From Winslowiella arboricola (GTDB lineage: Bacteria > Pseudomonadota > Gammaproteobacteria > Enterobacterales > Enterobacteriaceae): a stretch of DNA of 64,000 nt. The stretch spans positions 1 through 64,000 of the forward strand of contig NZ_JAODIM010000030.1 of NCBI RefSeq assembly GCF_025527015.1. The letters run 5' to 3'. The notes below the pieces were generated by a model. The model did not search any database and was not told the DNA's origin. It was given only the letters and a program-made list of their open reading frames with translations. This document shows, piece after piece, positions 14,471 through 22,736 of the stretch; positions within the stretch are counted from its first letter, which is position 1; each line of letters begins with the position of its first letter. The position numbers were made by a program, and so were the translations under genes.

Positions 14471-14722
14471 TTACACCTTGTCTTTGTCGTTCTTAACTTC
14501 TTCGCTTTTCGCGTCAGTATGCTGCTTGTCCGCCAGCGTTTTGGCATTGAAATCAGCATCCTGAGAATCTTTTTCTTTCTGGTCGTCGTCACTCATGGCT
14601 TTTTTAAAGCCTTTGATTGATGAGCCTAAATCGGAACCAAGGGAACGCAACTTGTTGGTACCAAACAGAAGTACGACAATCACGGCAATAATTAACAATT
14701 GCCAAATACTGATACCGCCCAT
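14471..14722 (-). CDS. tatA: Sec-independent protein translocase subunit TatA
   Basis: 83 aa, the usual TatA size. It is the pore- or membrane-thinning subunit that oligomerises around TatBC. It has a short N-terminal helix ([20 protein letters not shown]) ending in the FGTNKLR hinge, an amphipathic helix with [15 protein letters not shown], and an acidic/basic tail. Start ATG 14722. It is first of tatABC; a 122-base gap from ubiB (ending at 14845) probably contains its promoter. Confidence 0.97.
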   Translation of the reverse strand: MGGISIWQLLIIAVIVVLLFGTNKLRSLGSDLGSSIKGFKKAMSDDDQKEKDSQDADFNAKTLADKQHTDAKSEEVKNDKDKV

Positions 14723-14844
14723 GTTTATGCCTCTGATATTAGAAATAAAGTGTCTGCACCGCAGTATATAACAACTGACCGCCGGGTCACGACCAACGCG
14801 CTAATCGTTACAGCATTAAAGCGTCTTTTTACCATTCATGACAA

Positions 14845-16482
14845 TCAGTTTGTCCTGCGCCAGCCAATCAGCCATGCCACCAGACCACCGGCCATCATCA
14901 CCGCCGGTAAAAAGTCCCACTGCGGATGGGTTAACAGCATCGCGGTACCGCTCACCAACAGAGTAGCGCCGATGCCAAACAGAAAACGTGACTGATGTTG
15001 GCGCGTGCGCTGCACATTCATATCGGTCACCAGCCGGTCAACACTATGTTGCAGGCGTTTGTGCTGACGCAAGCTGTCATAAAACAGCTCAGGTAATTCC
15101 GGCAGTTTCTCCGCCCAGAATGGCGCTTTCTCTTTTAGCGCGCGCACAATCGCCGGAATACCGACCTGATCTTTGATCCAGTCTTCAAGAAACGGCTTAG
15201 CGGTTTTCCACAGATCGAGCTGCGGATAGAGCTGACGCCCGACGCCTTCCACATACAGCAGGGTTTTCTGCAGTAATACCAGCTGTGGCTGCACTTCCAT
15301 ATTGAAGCGACGCGCGGTATTGAACAGATTCAGTAACACATGACCAAAAGAGATTTCCGCCAGCGGCTTCTCAAAAATTGGCTCACAGACGGTGCGAATG
15401 GCGAACTCAAAATCTTCAACATTGGTATCCAGCGGCACCCAGCCGGAATCCACATGCAGCTCCGCCACTTTACGGTAGTCGCGGTTAAAGAAGGCAATAA
15501 AGTTCTCGGCCAGATAACGCTTATCTTCTTTGTTTAACGAGCCGACGATACCGCAGTCGATACCGATATATTGCGGATCTTCCGGGTGCTCATAGCTGAC
15601 AAAGATATTGCCGGGATGCATATCGGCATGGAAGAAACTGTCGCGGAACACCTGGGTAAAGAACACCTGTACACCACGCTCGGCTAACAGCTTCATATTG
15701 ACGCCATGCTGCTCAAGCGCTACCACATCGGAAATCGGAATACCGTAGATGCGCTCCATCACCAGCATGGTTTCGCTGCCGTAATCGGAATAGACCTCAG
15801 GCACATACAGCATTTTGCTGTTATCGAAATTGCGTCGCAACTGAATGGCGTTCGCCGCTTCACGCAGCAAATTCAGCTCATCGATCAGCGTTTTTTCGTA
15901 ATCTTTCACCACTTCCACCGGACGCAAACGGCGACCATCGGGAAGCAGGCGCGGCACCCAGTGCGCCAGGCGATAAATCAGCCGCATATCCGCTTTAATT
16001 ACCGGCAGGATATCGGGGCGAATCACCTTGATCACCACTTTCTGGCCGTTCTCTTTCAGCGTGGCGGTATGCACCTGGGCGATGGAAGCAGACGCCAGCG
16101 GGGTGATATCGAAATCGTCAAACCAGGTTTCAATCGAGCCGCCGAGCGACAGCTCAATCTGACGGCGCGCCTCGGCACCATCAAAGGGAGCCACCCGATC
16201 CTGCAACATCGCCAGCTGGTCGGCGATATGCGGCGGGAACAGGTCGCGGCGCGTTGACATCATCTGACCAAATTTGATCCACACCGGCCCCAGCTGCTCC
16301 AGCGCCATACGCAGGCGCGCGCCTAACGGCTTATCTTTATGCTGGTTAGGGATCCAGAAAATCGAACGCCGCCACAGCCGAAACAGCAGGCCAAAGCGCA
16401 TACGCGGGATAAGTTCATCAAGACCGTAACTCAGGAACACCTTGATGATGTAATAGAGTCGGCGAATTTCACCTAACGTCAT
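14845..16482 (-). CDS. ubiB: Ubiquinone biosynthesis atypical kinase/ATPase UbiB
   Basis: 545 aa against 546 in E. coli. It belongs to the ADCK/Abc1 atypical kinase family. It is an ATPase needed for ubiquinone synthesis, thought to assist lipid intermediates or the Ubi complex. Signature motifs are the KxGQ-type segment [16 protein letters not shown] (near 69), the Ala-rich nucleotide loop [11 protein letters not shown], and the metal-binding segment [12 protein letters not shown]. Two hydrophobic helices at the C-terminus (about 498-540) anchor it in the membrane. It overlaps ubiJ by 4 bases (16479-16482). Confidence 0.97.
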   Translation of the reverse strand: MTLGEIRRLYYIIKVFLSYGLDELIPRMRFGLLFRLWRRSIFWIPNQHKDKPLGARLRMALEQLGPVWIKFGQMMSTRRDLFPPHIADQLAMLQDRVAPFDGAEARRQIELSLGGSIETWFDDFDITPLASASIAQVHTATLKENGQKVVIKVIRPDILPVIKADMRLIYRLAHWVPRLLPDGRRLRPVEVVKDYEKTLIDELNLLREAANAIQLRRNFDNSKMLYVPEVYSDYGSETMLVMERIYGIPISDVVALEQHGVNMKLLAERGVQVFFTQVFRDSFFHADMHPGNIFVSYEHPEDPQYIGIDCGIVGSLNKEDKRYLAENFIAFFNRDYRKVAELHVDSGWVPLDTNVEDFEFAIRTVCEPIFEKPLAEISFGHVLLNLFNTARRFNMEVQPQLVLLQKTLLYVEGVGRQLYPQLDLWKTAKPFLEDWIKDQVGIPAIVRALKEKAPFWAEKLPELPELFYDSLRQHKRLQHSVDRLVTDMNVQRTRQHQSRFLFGIGATLLVSGTAMLLTHPQWDFLPAVMMAGGLVAWLIGWRRTN

Positions 16483-17084
16483 TTCGCCTCCAGTTGATCT
16501 AACCGGGCGCTGAGCGCGTCCAGTGAACGGTTAACCGCATCGACTTCTTCGGCAAACCAGGCCAGCTCTAAGCCGCCCGGCGCCACACGCCACTCTTCGG
16601 TTAACACTTCGGCTGCATAGCCCTGTTTGCGTTGCAGATCGCTGCGCAGAAAGCTCAACCCGCGATGCGCGACCTGGCTGATGCCCTGGGCGGCAATATC
16701 GCCGATCCATGGCGCCAGATACTCCGCCGGATCGATTTCAGCCATATCTATCAGGGCAGAGAAGTGCTGTACCACCTGCAGATCACCATTCACATCCAGC
16801 TCACCGCTGCGAATTAACGTGGTGAGCTGCTGGCGATCGCGCAGTTTCGGCAGGACAGAAAGACGGGTTTTGACCGTGCAGTCGGTGACATCAAGCCACT
16901 CGCCCAGCACATCGACCTGATTTTCACTAAACACCAGCGTCAGTGGCTGAGACAGTTCCTGCAGGTCAATGGCGAGAGTTTTGCCATTTAAACGTTGACG
17001 CGCCGCTTTCAGTCCACGATCGCGATACAGAATATGGTTAAGCGCGGTCTCCAGACCTGCGGTTAACAGCGGCGTTAAGGTCAT
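16479..17084 (-). CDS. ubiJ: Ubiquinone biosynthesis accessory factor UbiJ
   Basis: 201 aa, the same length as E. coli UbiJ (formerly YigP). It has an N-terminal SCP2 lipid-binding domain (about 10-115) and a helical C-terminal end ([14 protein letters not shown]). It is a scaffold or lipid-handling member of the soluble Ubi complex with UbiK. The gene sits between ubiE (12 bases upstream) and ubiB (4-base overlap), so the three are one operon. In E. coli the 3' part of this locus also encodes the small RNA EsrE; I did not try to delimit it here. Confidence 0.95.
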   Translation of the reverse strand: MTLTPLLTAGLETALNHILYRDRGLKAARQRLNGKTLAIDLQELSQPLTLVFSENQVDVLGEWLDVTDCTVKTRLSVLPKLRDRQQLTTLIRSGELDVNGDLQVVQHFSALIDMAEIDPAEYLAPWIGDIAAQGISQVAHRGLSFLRSDLQRKQGYAAEVLTEEWRVAPGGLELAWFAEEVDAVNRSLDALSARLDQLEAK

Positions 17085-17096
17085 GCGATTTCCTGG

Positions 17097-17852
17097 TTAA
17101 AACTTGAATCCACGGTGCAGCGCAACGATGCCGCCCGTCAGGTTGTAATAGGTAGTGTTTTCGAAACCCACATCCATCATCATCGCTTTTAACGTTTCCT
17201 GATCCGGATGCATGCGGATCGACTCCGCCAGATAGCGATAGCTCTCAGAGTCTTTGGCCACCAGCTCACCGACACGCGGCAGAATATGGAAAGAGTAAGC
17301 GTCATAGGCTTTGCTCAGCGGTTCGAGCAGCGGCCTGGAGAACTCCAGCACCAGCAGACGACCGCCTGGCTTCAGTACGCGGAACATTGATGCCAGCGCT
17401 TTCTCTTTTTCCGTGACGTTACGCAGACCGAAAGAGATGGTGATGCAGTCAAAATAGTTATCGGGGAATGGCAGCGCTTCAGCATTGGCCTGCACATAGC
17501 TGACGTTACCGACCACGCCGCTATTACGCAATTTTTCACGTCCCATCTTCAGCATGGAGCTGTTGATATCCGCCAGCACCACCTGACCCGTTTCACCCAC
17601 CAGACGGGAGAACTTCGCCGTCAGGTCGCCGGTACCACCCGCCAGATCCAATACGCGTTGCCCGCGACGCACGCCGCTGCAATCAATGGTGAAACGTTTC
17701 CAGATACGATGGATGCCAAAAGACATCAGATCGTTCATCAGGTCATACTTCGCCGCTACGGAATGGAATACATCAGCAACCATGTCAGCTTTTTCAGTCT
17801 TCGCTACCGTGCGAAAACCGAAGTGTGTGGTTTCCTGTGATTCATCTGCCAT
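17097..17852 (-). CDS. ubiE: Ubiquinone/menaquinone C-methyltransferase UbiE
   Basis: 251 aa from ATG 17852, equal to E. coli UbiE. It is an S-adenosylmethionine-dependent methyltransferase that methylates both demethylmenaquinone and a benzoquinol intermediate of ubiquinone. The SAM loop is [12 protein letters not shown] (about 68-79), and [14 protein letters not shown] is the post-I motif. The frame is open to 17876, but [12 protein letters not shown] aligns at the known N-terminus. It is first of ubiE-ubiJ-ubiB; the 75-base gap to rmuC may carry the promoter. Confidence 0.97.
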   Translation of the reverse strand: MADESQETTHFGFRTVAKTEKADMVADVFHSVAAKYDLMNDLMSFGIHRIWKRFTIDCSGVRRGQRVLDLAGGTGDLTAKFSRLVGETGQVVLADINSSMLKMGREKLRNSGVVGNVSYVQANAEALPFPDNYFDCITISFGLRNVTEKEKALASMFRVLKPGGRLLVLEFSRPLLEPLSKAYDAYSFHILPRVGELVAKDSESYRYLAESIRMHPDQETLKAMMMDVGFENTTYYNLTGGIVALHRGFKF

Positions 17853-17927
17853 TTGTTTTGCCTGCTCCACAATCAAATATCATCGAAGTGTATCAGAGTA
17901 AGGGTAGTCAGGCACCCTACCCGGCGT

Positions 17928-19442
17928 TTATTCATTGATTCGGCGCAGCATCTCGCTGACCGGTTGCGCCGGGGATTCGTCCTGCGCATCGTCGTCTGGC
18001 TCAGGGCTATTTTCCGGCGATTCCGGTAATGCTTGTTCCGCCAGGCGGGGATTGATTGGCCGTTTAACTTCCACCCCTAACTGACGAAAACCTTCGCTCT
18101 GGGCGATAAGATTACCGCGTCCTTCCGCCAATTTTTTCATTGCCGTGCGGTAGCTGTCCTGCGCCTTATCAAGGTTTTGCCCGATACTGGTCATATCATC
18201 GACAAACAGCCGCATCTTGTCGTACAACCGGGCGGCGCGATCAGCAATGCGCTGGGCGTTGCGGCTCTGGTGCTCATAGCGCCAGAGATTATTGATGGTA
18301 CGCAGCGCCACCAGCAGCGTGGTCGGACTGACCAGCATAATATTCAGTTTCAGTGCTTCGTTGATCAGCTCCGGCTGACGATCGATAGCCAGCAGAAATG
18401 CCGGTTCAACCGGGATAAACATCAACACATAATCCAGCGAGCGTAAACCGGGCAATTGTTGATAATCTTTACGGCTTAGCCCGCGCAGGTGGGCGCGGAT
18501 CGCTGCCACATGCTCATTGATCGCCTGTTCGCGCGTAACGTCATCGTCGCCGTTAAAGTAGCGCTCGTACGCCACCAGCGTCATTTTGGCGTCAATCACC
18601 ACATCCTTGCCCTGCGGCAGTCGCACGATAACATCCGGTTGCATACGGCTGTTTTGATCAACCTGCACGTTCACCTGAGTCTGGTATTCGTGGCCTTCAC
18701 GCAGGCCGGAAGCTTCCAGAACACGGCCCAGCACCACTTCTCCCCAGTTACCCTGAGTTTTGTTATCACCCTTCAGCGCTTTGGTAAGATTGATCGCTTC
18801 CTGCGCCATCTGTGCATTCAGCTGTTGCAGGTTGCGGATCTCATGGGAAAGAGTATGACGTTCACGCGCTTCCTGGCCAAAGCTGTCCTGCACCTGGCGA
18901 CGGAAGCCATCCAGTTGCTCGCGCAGCGGGGTGATCAGGCCGTTCAGGCTCTGGCGGTTTTGTTCGTCCACCCGGCGACCACTGTTTTCAAAAATGCGGT
19001 TGGCCAGATTTTCAAACTGGGCGGTGAGGCGCTGTTCGCTGTTGGTCAGCAGACGCTGCTTCTCTTCCGCCGCCATCCGCGTCTCTTCAAGGCGAATAGT
19101 GACTTCGCGCAGTTCCGCTTCCTGGGCGCTGTTGATCTCCAGCTGATTACGCAGCTCGCGACTAAGTTGTTCACTCTCACTGCGCCAGTGGTCGAAATAG
19201 TGCAGCTTTTCCTGGGCGGCAGCCAGCGCGCCATGCAGCTGGCGTAATTCGGTCTCGCTGAGTTGCAGACTTTGTTGCTGCTGCTGAAGCTGCTGCTCAG
19301 CCTGTTGCAGCGACTGAGCTAATAACCGCCGCTCAGTCTCCTGACCCGCCTGCTGCTGACCATGACGGAATGAGGCAAACAGCCAGCCCACCAGCAAACC
19401 CGCCAGTCCAAGACAGACACCCAATAAAGTTTCTTTTTCCAC
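17928..19442 (-). CDS. rmuC: DNA recombination protein RmuC
   Basis: 504 aa if it starts at GTG 19442. A TTG at 19466 opens the frame eight codons earlier, but only the GTG has an SD (AGGAGG, 4 bases upstream). E. coli RmuC is 475 aa. It has an N-terminal membrane segment (ETLLGVCLGLAGLLVGWLFA), a long coiled coil rich in Gln, Glu and Leu (about 35-190), then the conserved RmuC core with MQPDVIVRLPQGKDVVIDAKMT and YVLMFIPVEPAFLLA, an endonuclease-like fold. RmuC limits recombination at inverted repeats; its biochemical activity is not settled. Confidence 0.93.
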   Translation of the reverse strand: MEKETLLGVCLGLAGLLVGWLFASFRHGQQQAGQETERRLLAQSLQQAEQQLQQQQQSLQLSETELRQLHGALAAAQEKLHYFDHWRSESEQLSRELRNQLEINSAQEAELREVTIRLEETRMAAEEKQRLLTNSEQRLTAQFENLANRIFENSGRRVDEQNRQSLNGLITPLREQLDGFRRQVQDSFGQEARERHTLSHEIRNLQQLNAQMAQEAINLTKALKGDNKTQGNWGEVVLGRVLEASGLREGHEYQTQVNVQVDQNSRMQPDVIVRLPQGKDVVIDAKMTLVAYERYFNGDDDVTREQAINEHVAAIRAHLRGLSRKDYQQLPGLRSLDYVLMFIPVEPAFLLAIDRQPELINEALKLNIMLVSPTTLLVALRTINNLWRYEHQSRNAQRIADRAARLYDKMRLFVDDMTSIGQNLDKAQDSYRTAMKKLAEGRGNLIAQSEGFRQLGVEVKRPINPRLAEQALPESPENSPEPDDDAQDESPAQPVSEMLRRINE

Positions 19443-19641
19443 CCTTCCTCCTGCACACCGCGTCAAACAGTGAAAAGGTAGAGGCGCACTGTATAAATGT
19501 CCAGATAAAAAGCGTGGTAGCCATTGTAACAGCGGAAATTATTAGGCTTCACATATGCGAATTCATTAACTTTACTTACTCCCTGTGTTGCGAAAAAATA
19601 GGCGGCTGCTGCTCTCTACAGGGATATGTGGGGTAATCAAT

Positions 19642-20334
19642 ATGAGCAAACGTGAAGACATACTGGATTCATCAAGGTTTCATTCGGAAAAAAGCATACG
19701 TAGCGGCCTTCTTTATTCAGAGGTGCTTGGCTGGCTCGATATGGGCCACGCACGCGGGGATGATATTCGTAAGTTGATGGCGATGTTTGCTGCCGGCGAA
19801 GCCAGTGGCGCTAATTATTATCAGGTACGCTATGAACAGACGATGGGATTGAGTCGGTTCGCAACCGGGCGCATGAATGTTTGGCAGATCAAGAAAGGCA
19901 GGACACTTAAGGAAAGGCGCAGCATTGCGCTGGCCATGATGATGAGTACTGCGGTCGCATTTGAAAACTGGCAGTCAATGCCCTGGTTCAGCTGGTACAC
20001 AGACAGCGGATTCAGTGGCGAAGATCTTGTATCCAACCTCTTCGGCTTCTACAGAGAACTCTTTCCGCGCATTTACTGGGGGGAGCTGCGGATTGTCAGC
20101 AAAGAATCCGCTTTACGCCGGTGGGACCATTATGGACCGATCGGCAGTCATAAGAATAAAGGTTTTTTGCCGCTGCTATTCCCGGACCCTGCTGACAGGT
20201 TCACCTGCAGATGGCCTTACAAAGGCCGACTTCCGCGATTTATGACGCAGGTGACACCATACAAATTTTCCAGTAATGACGACACCGTGCGGCGCGCCAG
20301 TAAAAAGGCCGGGATCATCAACGCATTTGAGTAA
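19642..20334 (+). CDS. Uncharacterised protein of a two-gene islet
   Basis: 230 aa from ATG 19642 (MSKREDILDSSRF); the frame is open from 19585 without a better start. No signal peptide or membrane helix is obvious. Two short motifs stand out: LGWLDMGHARGDD (about 28-40) and DSGFSGEDLVSNLFGFY (about 124-140). Their order and wording recall the DUF4056-type signature G-F-I-D-x-x-H-x-R followed by F-S-x-E-D-L-x-S-N-L-x-G, but this is a weak match made by eye. The C-terminal end has RRWDHYGPIG and LLFPDPADRF. No function is assigned. It sits between rmuC and udp, where E. coli has nothing, and its codon use looks more AT-rich than its neighbours. A small membrane-anchored gene follows after 7 bases. 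Confidence 0.75.
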   Translation: MSKREDILDSSRFHSEKSIRSGLLYSEVLGWLDMGHARGDDIRKLMAMFAAGEASGANYYQVRYEQTMGLSRFATGRMNVWQIKKGRTLKERRSIALAMMMSTAVAFENWQSMPWFSWYTDSGFSGEDLVSNLFGFYRELFPRIYWGELRIVSKESALRRWDHYGPIGSHKNKGFLPLLFPDPADRFTCRWPYKGRLPRFMTQVTPYKFSSNDDTVRRASKKAGIINAFE

Positions 20335-20341
20335 ACAGAGA

Positions 20342-20761
20342 ATGAAGAAGCTGAAAAAGTTCGCTGCAGCTTGCCTGGTCATCATCATCGGTTTTTTGCT
20401 GATTGACTGTAGCATGCAGAAGGTAGCAGAACGGCATGAGGGGTACACTCAGTCGAATATCTGGGCTTATTACTTTTATACTGACAGTGAGATCAGGAAT
20501 GCCCCACGCGTGTCGGAATCCTGGCACTTTGCCTTTACTGCACTTGATGGCAGTCTGCCTCGCGAAAGTAGCATTATCTACAGCTCTGATGCTCGTATAA
20601 ACGATGTCAAAATTTACCTCACTTCGCTGGGTTTCAGGGAGGTTGCACGGGACGGTCAGTCCGCGAGATGGGAACGGAAAGGTGAAGTTATGCCGTATTT
20701 CACTATTTCCTTCGATCCGGTCACGCATAATCTCACGCTCAGTAGAGCGAGTTTTCGCTGA
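20342..20761 (+). CDS. Small membrane-anchored protein, second gene of the islet
   Basis: 139 aa. The N-terminus MKKLKKFAAACLVIIIGFLLIDCSMQK has a basic start and one hydrophobic segment (about 8-22). The cysteine at residue 23 (LLIDC) does not fit a good lipobox because of the preceding Asp, so a membrane anchor or uncleaved signal is more likely than a lipoprotein. The rest (about 115 residues) would be periplasmic. It ends with a strand-rich region, SARWERKGEVMPYFTISFDPVTHNLTLSRA split over several beta strands. I do not recognise the family. The start follows the previous stop by 7 bases, so the two genes are very likely cotranscribed. A perfect 17-bp hairpin follows. Confidence 0.7.
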   Translation: MKKLKKFAAACLVIIIGFLLIDCSMQKVAERHEGYTQSNIWAYYFYTDSEIRNAPRVSESWHFAFTALDGSLPRESSIIYSSDARINDVKIYLTSLGFREVARDGQSARWERKGEVMPYFTISFDPVTHNLTLSRASFR

Positions 20762-20777
20762 AGCAACAAGCATAATG

Positions 20778-20815
20778 AAGGAATTGCGGCCCGATTTATC
20801 GGGCCGCAATTCCTT
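20778..20815. terminator. Perfect 17-bp hairpin between the islet and udp
   Basis: The arms 20778-20794 and 20799-20815 are perfectly complementary (start AAGGAATTGCGG, end CCGCAATTCCTT) around a TTTA loop. It lies 16 bases after the stop of the small islet gene and 23 bases after the stop of udp on the other strand. It can serve both converging transcripts. There is no U-run on either side, so termination efficiency is uncertain. Confidence 0.7.
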
Positions 20816-20838
20816 GAGTAATCAGCAAGGCTCCCGAG

Positions 20839-21600
20839 TTACAGTAAACGCCGCGCCGCCTCGACCACAATAGTAACCGCATCGCTTTCGGTCTGCTTCA
20901 TGGTAACCGCATCCGGGATCTCTTTCTGCGTACGATTAACAATCACACCCGCAACCATACCGGCGCGCAGACCCTGGCTGGCGCACATGGTCAGCAGCGT
21001 GGCGGATTCCATTTCATAATTCAGCACGCCCATCTGCTGCCACTCTTGCATCGAACCCTGATAGCGGCTGACCACCCGGCCAGAGAAGGTGTCATAACGC
21101 TCCTGACCCGGATAAAAGGTGTCAGAAGACGCGGTAATGCCGATATGGGTTGTCGCGCCTGCCGCTTTCGCCGCCGCCACCAGCGCGGTGGTGCAGTCAA
21201 AATCCGCTACTGCCGGAAACTCCATCGGCGCAAAGTGCAGACTGGCGCCATCGAGACGGACCGAGCCGGTGGTCACCAGTACATCACCAACATTAATATT
21301 GGGCTGAATAGCACCGGTGGTGCCGACACGCAGGAATGTACGTACGCCCAGCTGCGCCAGTTCTTCCACCGCGATAGAGGTTGAAGGGCCGCCAATGCCG
21401 GTTGAGCAGATCACCACCGGTTTGCCATCCAGTTCGGCGCGCCAGCTGGTAAATTCACGATGCGACGCCAGATGAACCGGATTGTCCATCAGCGCCGCGA
21501 TTTTCTTCACCCGCTCAGGGTCGCCGGGAACAATCGCCAGCGTCGCGCCTTGCAGGTCGGCTTTGGTAATACCAAGGTGGAACACATCTGACTCGGCCAT
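20839..21600 (-). CDS. udp: Uridine phosphorylase
   Basis: 253 aa, the same as E. coli Udp. It cleaves uridine with phosphate to uracil and ribose-1-phosphate (pyrimidine salvage). Family signatures are [10 protein letters not shown] (phosphate site), [17 protein letters not shown], and [12 protein letters not shown] with the ribose-binding Glu/Met/Glu. Two CRP sites lie upstream at 21667 and 21719, consistent with CRP-CytR control as in E. coli. Start ATG 21600 has an AGGAG-type SD (CAGGAGTC on the minus strand). Confidence 0.97.
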   Translation of the reverse strand: MAESDVFHLGITKADLQGATLAIVPGDPERVKKIAALMDNPVHLASHREFTSWRAELDGKPVVICSTGIGGPSTSIAVEELAQLGVRTFLRVGTTGAIQPNINVGDVLVTTGSVRLDGASLHFAPMEFPAVADFDCTTALVAAAKAAGATTHIGITASSDTFYPGQERYDTFSGRVVSRYQGSMQEWQQMGVLNYEMESATLLTMCASQGLRAGMVAGVIVNRTQKEIPDAVTMKQTESDAVTIVVEAARRLL

Positions 21601-21666
21601 AACAGACTCCTGAAAAAGGGGGAAATAATTTTATGCGCTACTGTAAGCCAGGCAGCGCCAGAATAG

Positions 21667-21682
21667 CGTGATCAGATTCACC
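21667..21682 (-). promoter_or_regulatory. CRP site proximal to udp with promoter
   Basis: CGTGA-TCAGAT-TCACC matches the CRP half-sites at 8 of 10 positions. On the minus strand a -10 TACAGT lies at 21645-21640, predicting a start near 21633, which places the centre of this site at about -41.5, the class II activator position. This geometry supports CRP activation of udp. The second site is 52 bases further upstream. Confidence 0.7.
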
Positions 21683-21718
21683 GATAAAAATGAAAGTTAC
21701 ATTCGGAATTAAAAATAT

Positions 21719-21734
21719 TGTGATTTTAATCACA
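21719..21734 (-). promoter_or_regulatory. CRP site distal to udp
   Basis: TGTGA-TTTTAA-TCACA is a perfect match to the ten conserved CRP positions. Its centre is 52 bases from the proximal site. This tandem spacing is the classic layout of CytR-controlled promoters such as deoP2, where CytR binds between two CRP dimers. It could also activate the divergent dlhH gene, which starts at 21852. Confidence 0.82.
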
Positions 21735-21851
21735 TAAACAGGTCGTGTGAGCGAATTTTCCGTTTAACCTCACTGCGCAGTTATCCGGTCAGATGTTAAA
21801 GAGAGTGTCTATAGTTAGCTGATTGCGCTAACGCTTAGCATGGAGAGGACG

Positions 21852-22688
21852 ATGAAAACCGAAGATAACATGGCTCAAAAGCCAGGCAATAGCGGCTTTG
21901 CGCCTGCCGTTTTACCCACCGCTTCGACAACAATTATTACCGACAATGATAACATTCAGTCTGGCGAAACCTCGATACCGACGCAGGGCGAGAATATGCC
22001 CGCTTTTCACGCCAGACCGAAAAACGCCACGACACCTCTGCCGGTAGTGATGGTGGTACAGGAAATCTTCGGCGTCCATGAACATATTCGCGATATCTGC
22101 CGTCGGCTGGCGGCCGAAGGCTATCTGGCTATCGCGCCGGAACTTTACTTCCGTGAAGGCGACCCTGCCGACTACGACGATATTCCCACACTGTTTAAAC
22201 AGCTGGTCAGTACGGTGCCTGATGCGCAGGTGCTGGCCGATCTTGATCATGTCGCTAACTGGGCATCGCGCAACGGCGGCGATATGCGTAATACCGCCAT
22301 CACCGGTTTTTGCTGGGGCGGGCGTATTTGCTGGCTCTATGCCGCACACAATCCGCAGCTGAAAGCCGCAGTGGCCTGGTATGGCAAGCTGGTCGGGGAG
22401 AAAACGCTGAAGCAACCAAAGCAGCCGCTGGATATCGCAGTCGATCTTACTGCGCCGGTGCTGGGGCTGTATGGCGGCCAGGATGACAGTATTCCGCAGG
22501 AGAGTATTGAGCAGATGCGTCAGGCGCTGCGTGCCGCCAATGCCGATGCGGAAATCGTGGTCTATCCCGATGCCGGACATGCGTTTAATGCCGACTACCG
22601 CGCCAGTTACCATCAGGAGTCAGCGCAGGATGGCTGGCAACGGATGCTGGCGTGGTTTAAGCGCGCAGGCGTCACGCCTGAAGTTTAA
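21852..22688 (+). CDS. dlhH: Dienelactone hydrolase family protein DlhH
   Basis: 278 aa from ATG 21852, preceded by GGAGAGG; an ATG at 21840 is also in frame but lacks an SD. It matches E. coli DlhH/YsgA (271 aa). It is an alpha/beta hydrolase with a cysteine nucleophile in GFCWGGR, Asp in LYGGQDDSIP and His in DAGHAFNADY, as in carboxymethylenebutenolidase. Natural substrate unknown in enterobacteria. It is divergent from udp, and its 3' end faces metE with a terminator between. Confidence 0.94.
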   Translation: MKTEDNMAQKPGNSGFAPAVLPTASTTIITDNDNIQSGETSIPTQGENMPAFHARPKNATTPLPVVMVVQEIFGVHEHIRDICRRLAAEGYLAIAPELYFREGDPADYDDIPTLFKQLVSTVPDAQVLADLDHVANWASRNGGDMRNTAITGFCWGGRICWLYAAHNPQLKAAVAWYGKLVGEKTLKQPKQPLDIAVDLTAPVLGLYGGQDDSIPQESIEQMRQALRAANADAEIVVYPDAGHAFNADYRASYHQESAQDGWQRMLAWFKRAGVTPEV

Positions 22689-22692
22689 GCAT

Positions 22693-22716
22693 AAAAAAAG
22701 GGGCGCCTGGCGCCCC
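22693..22716 (-). terminator. Rho-independent terminator of metE
   Basis: On the minus strand a GC stem GGGGCGC-CAG-GCGCCCC (22716-22700) is followed by a run of seven T (22699-22693). It begins 21 bases after the metE stop codon. The plus-strand reading ends dlhH 5 bases before the A-run, so the hairpin may also slow dlhH transcripts. Confidence 0.88.
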
Positions 22717-22736
22717 GGTAACGACAACACAACACT

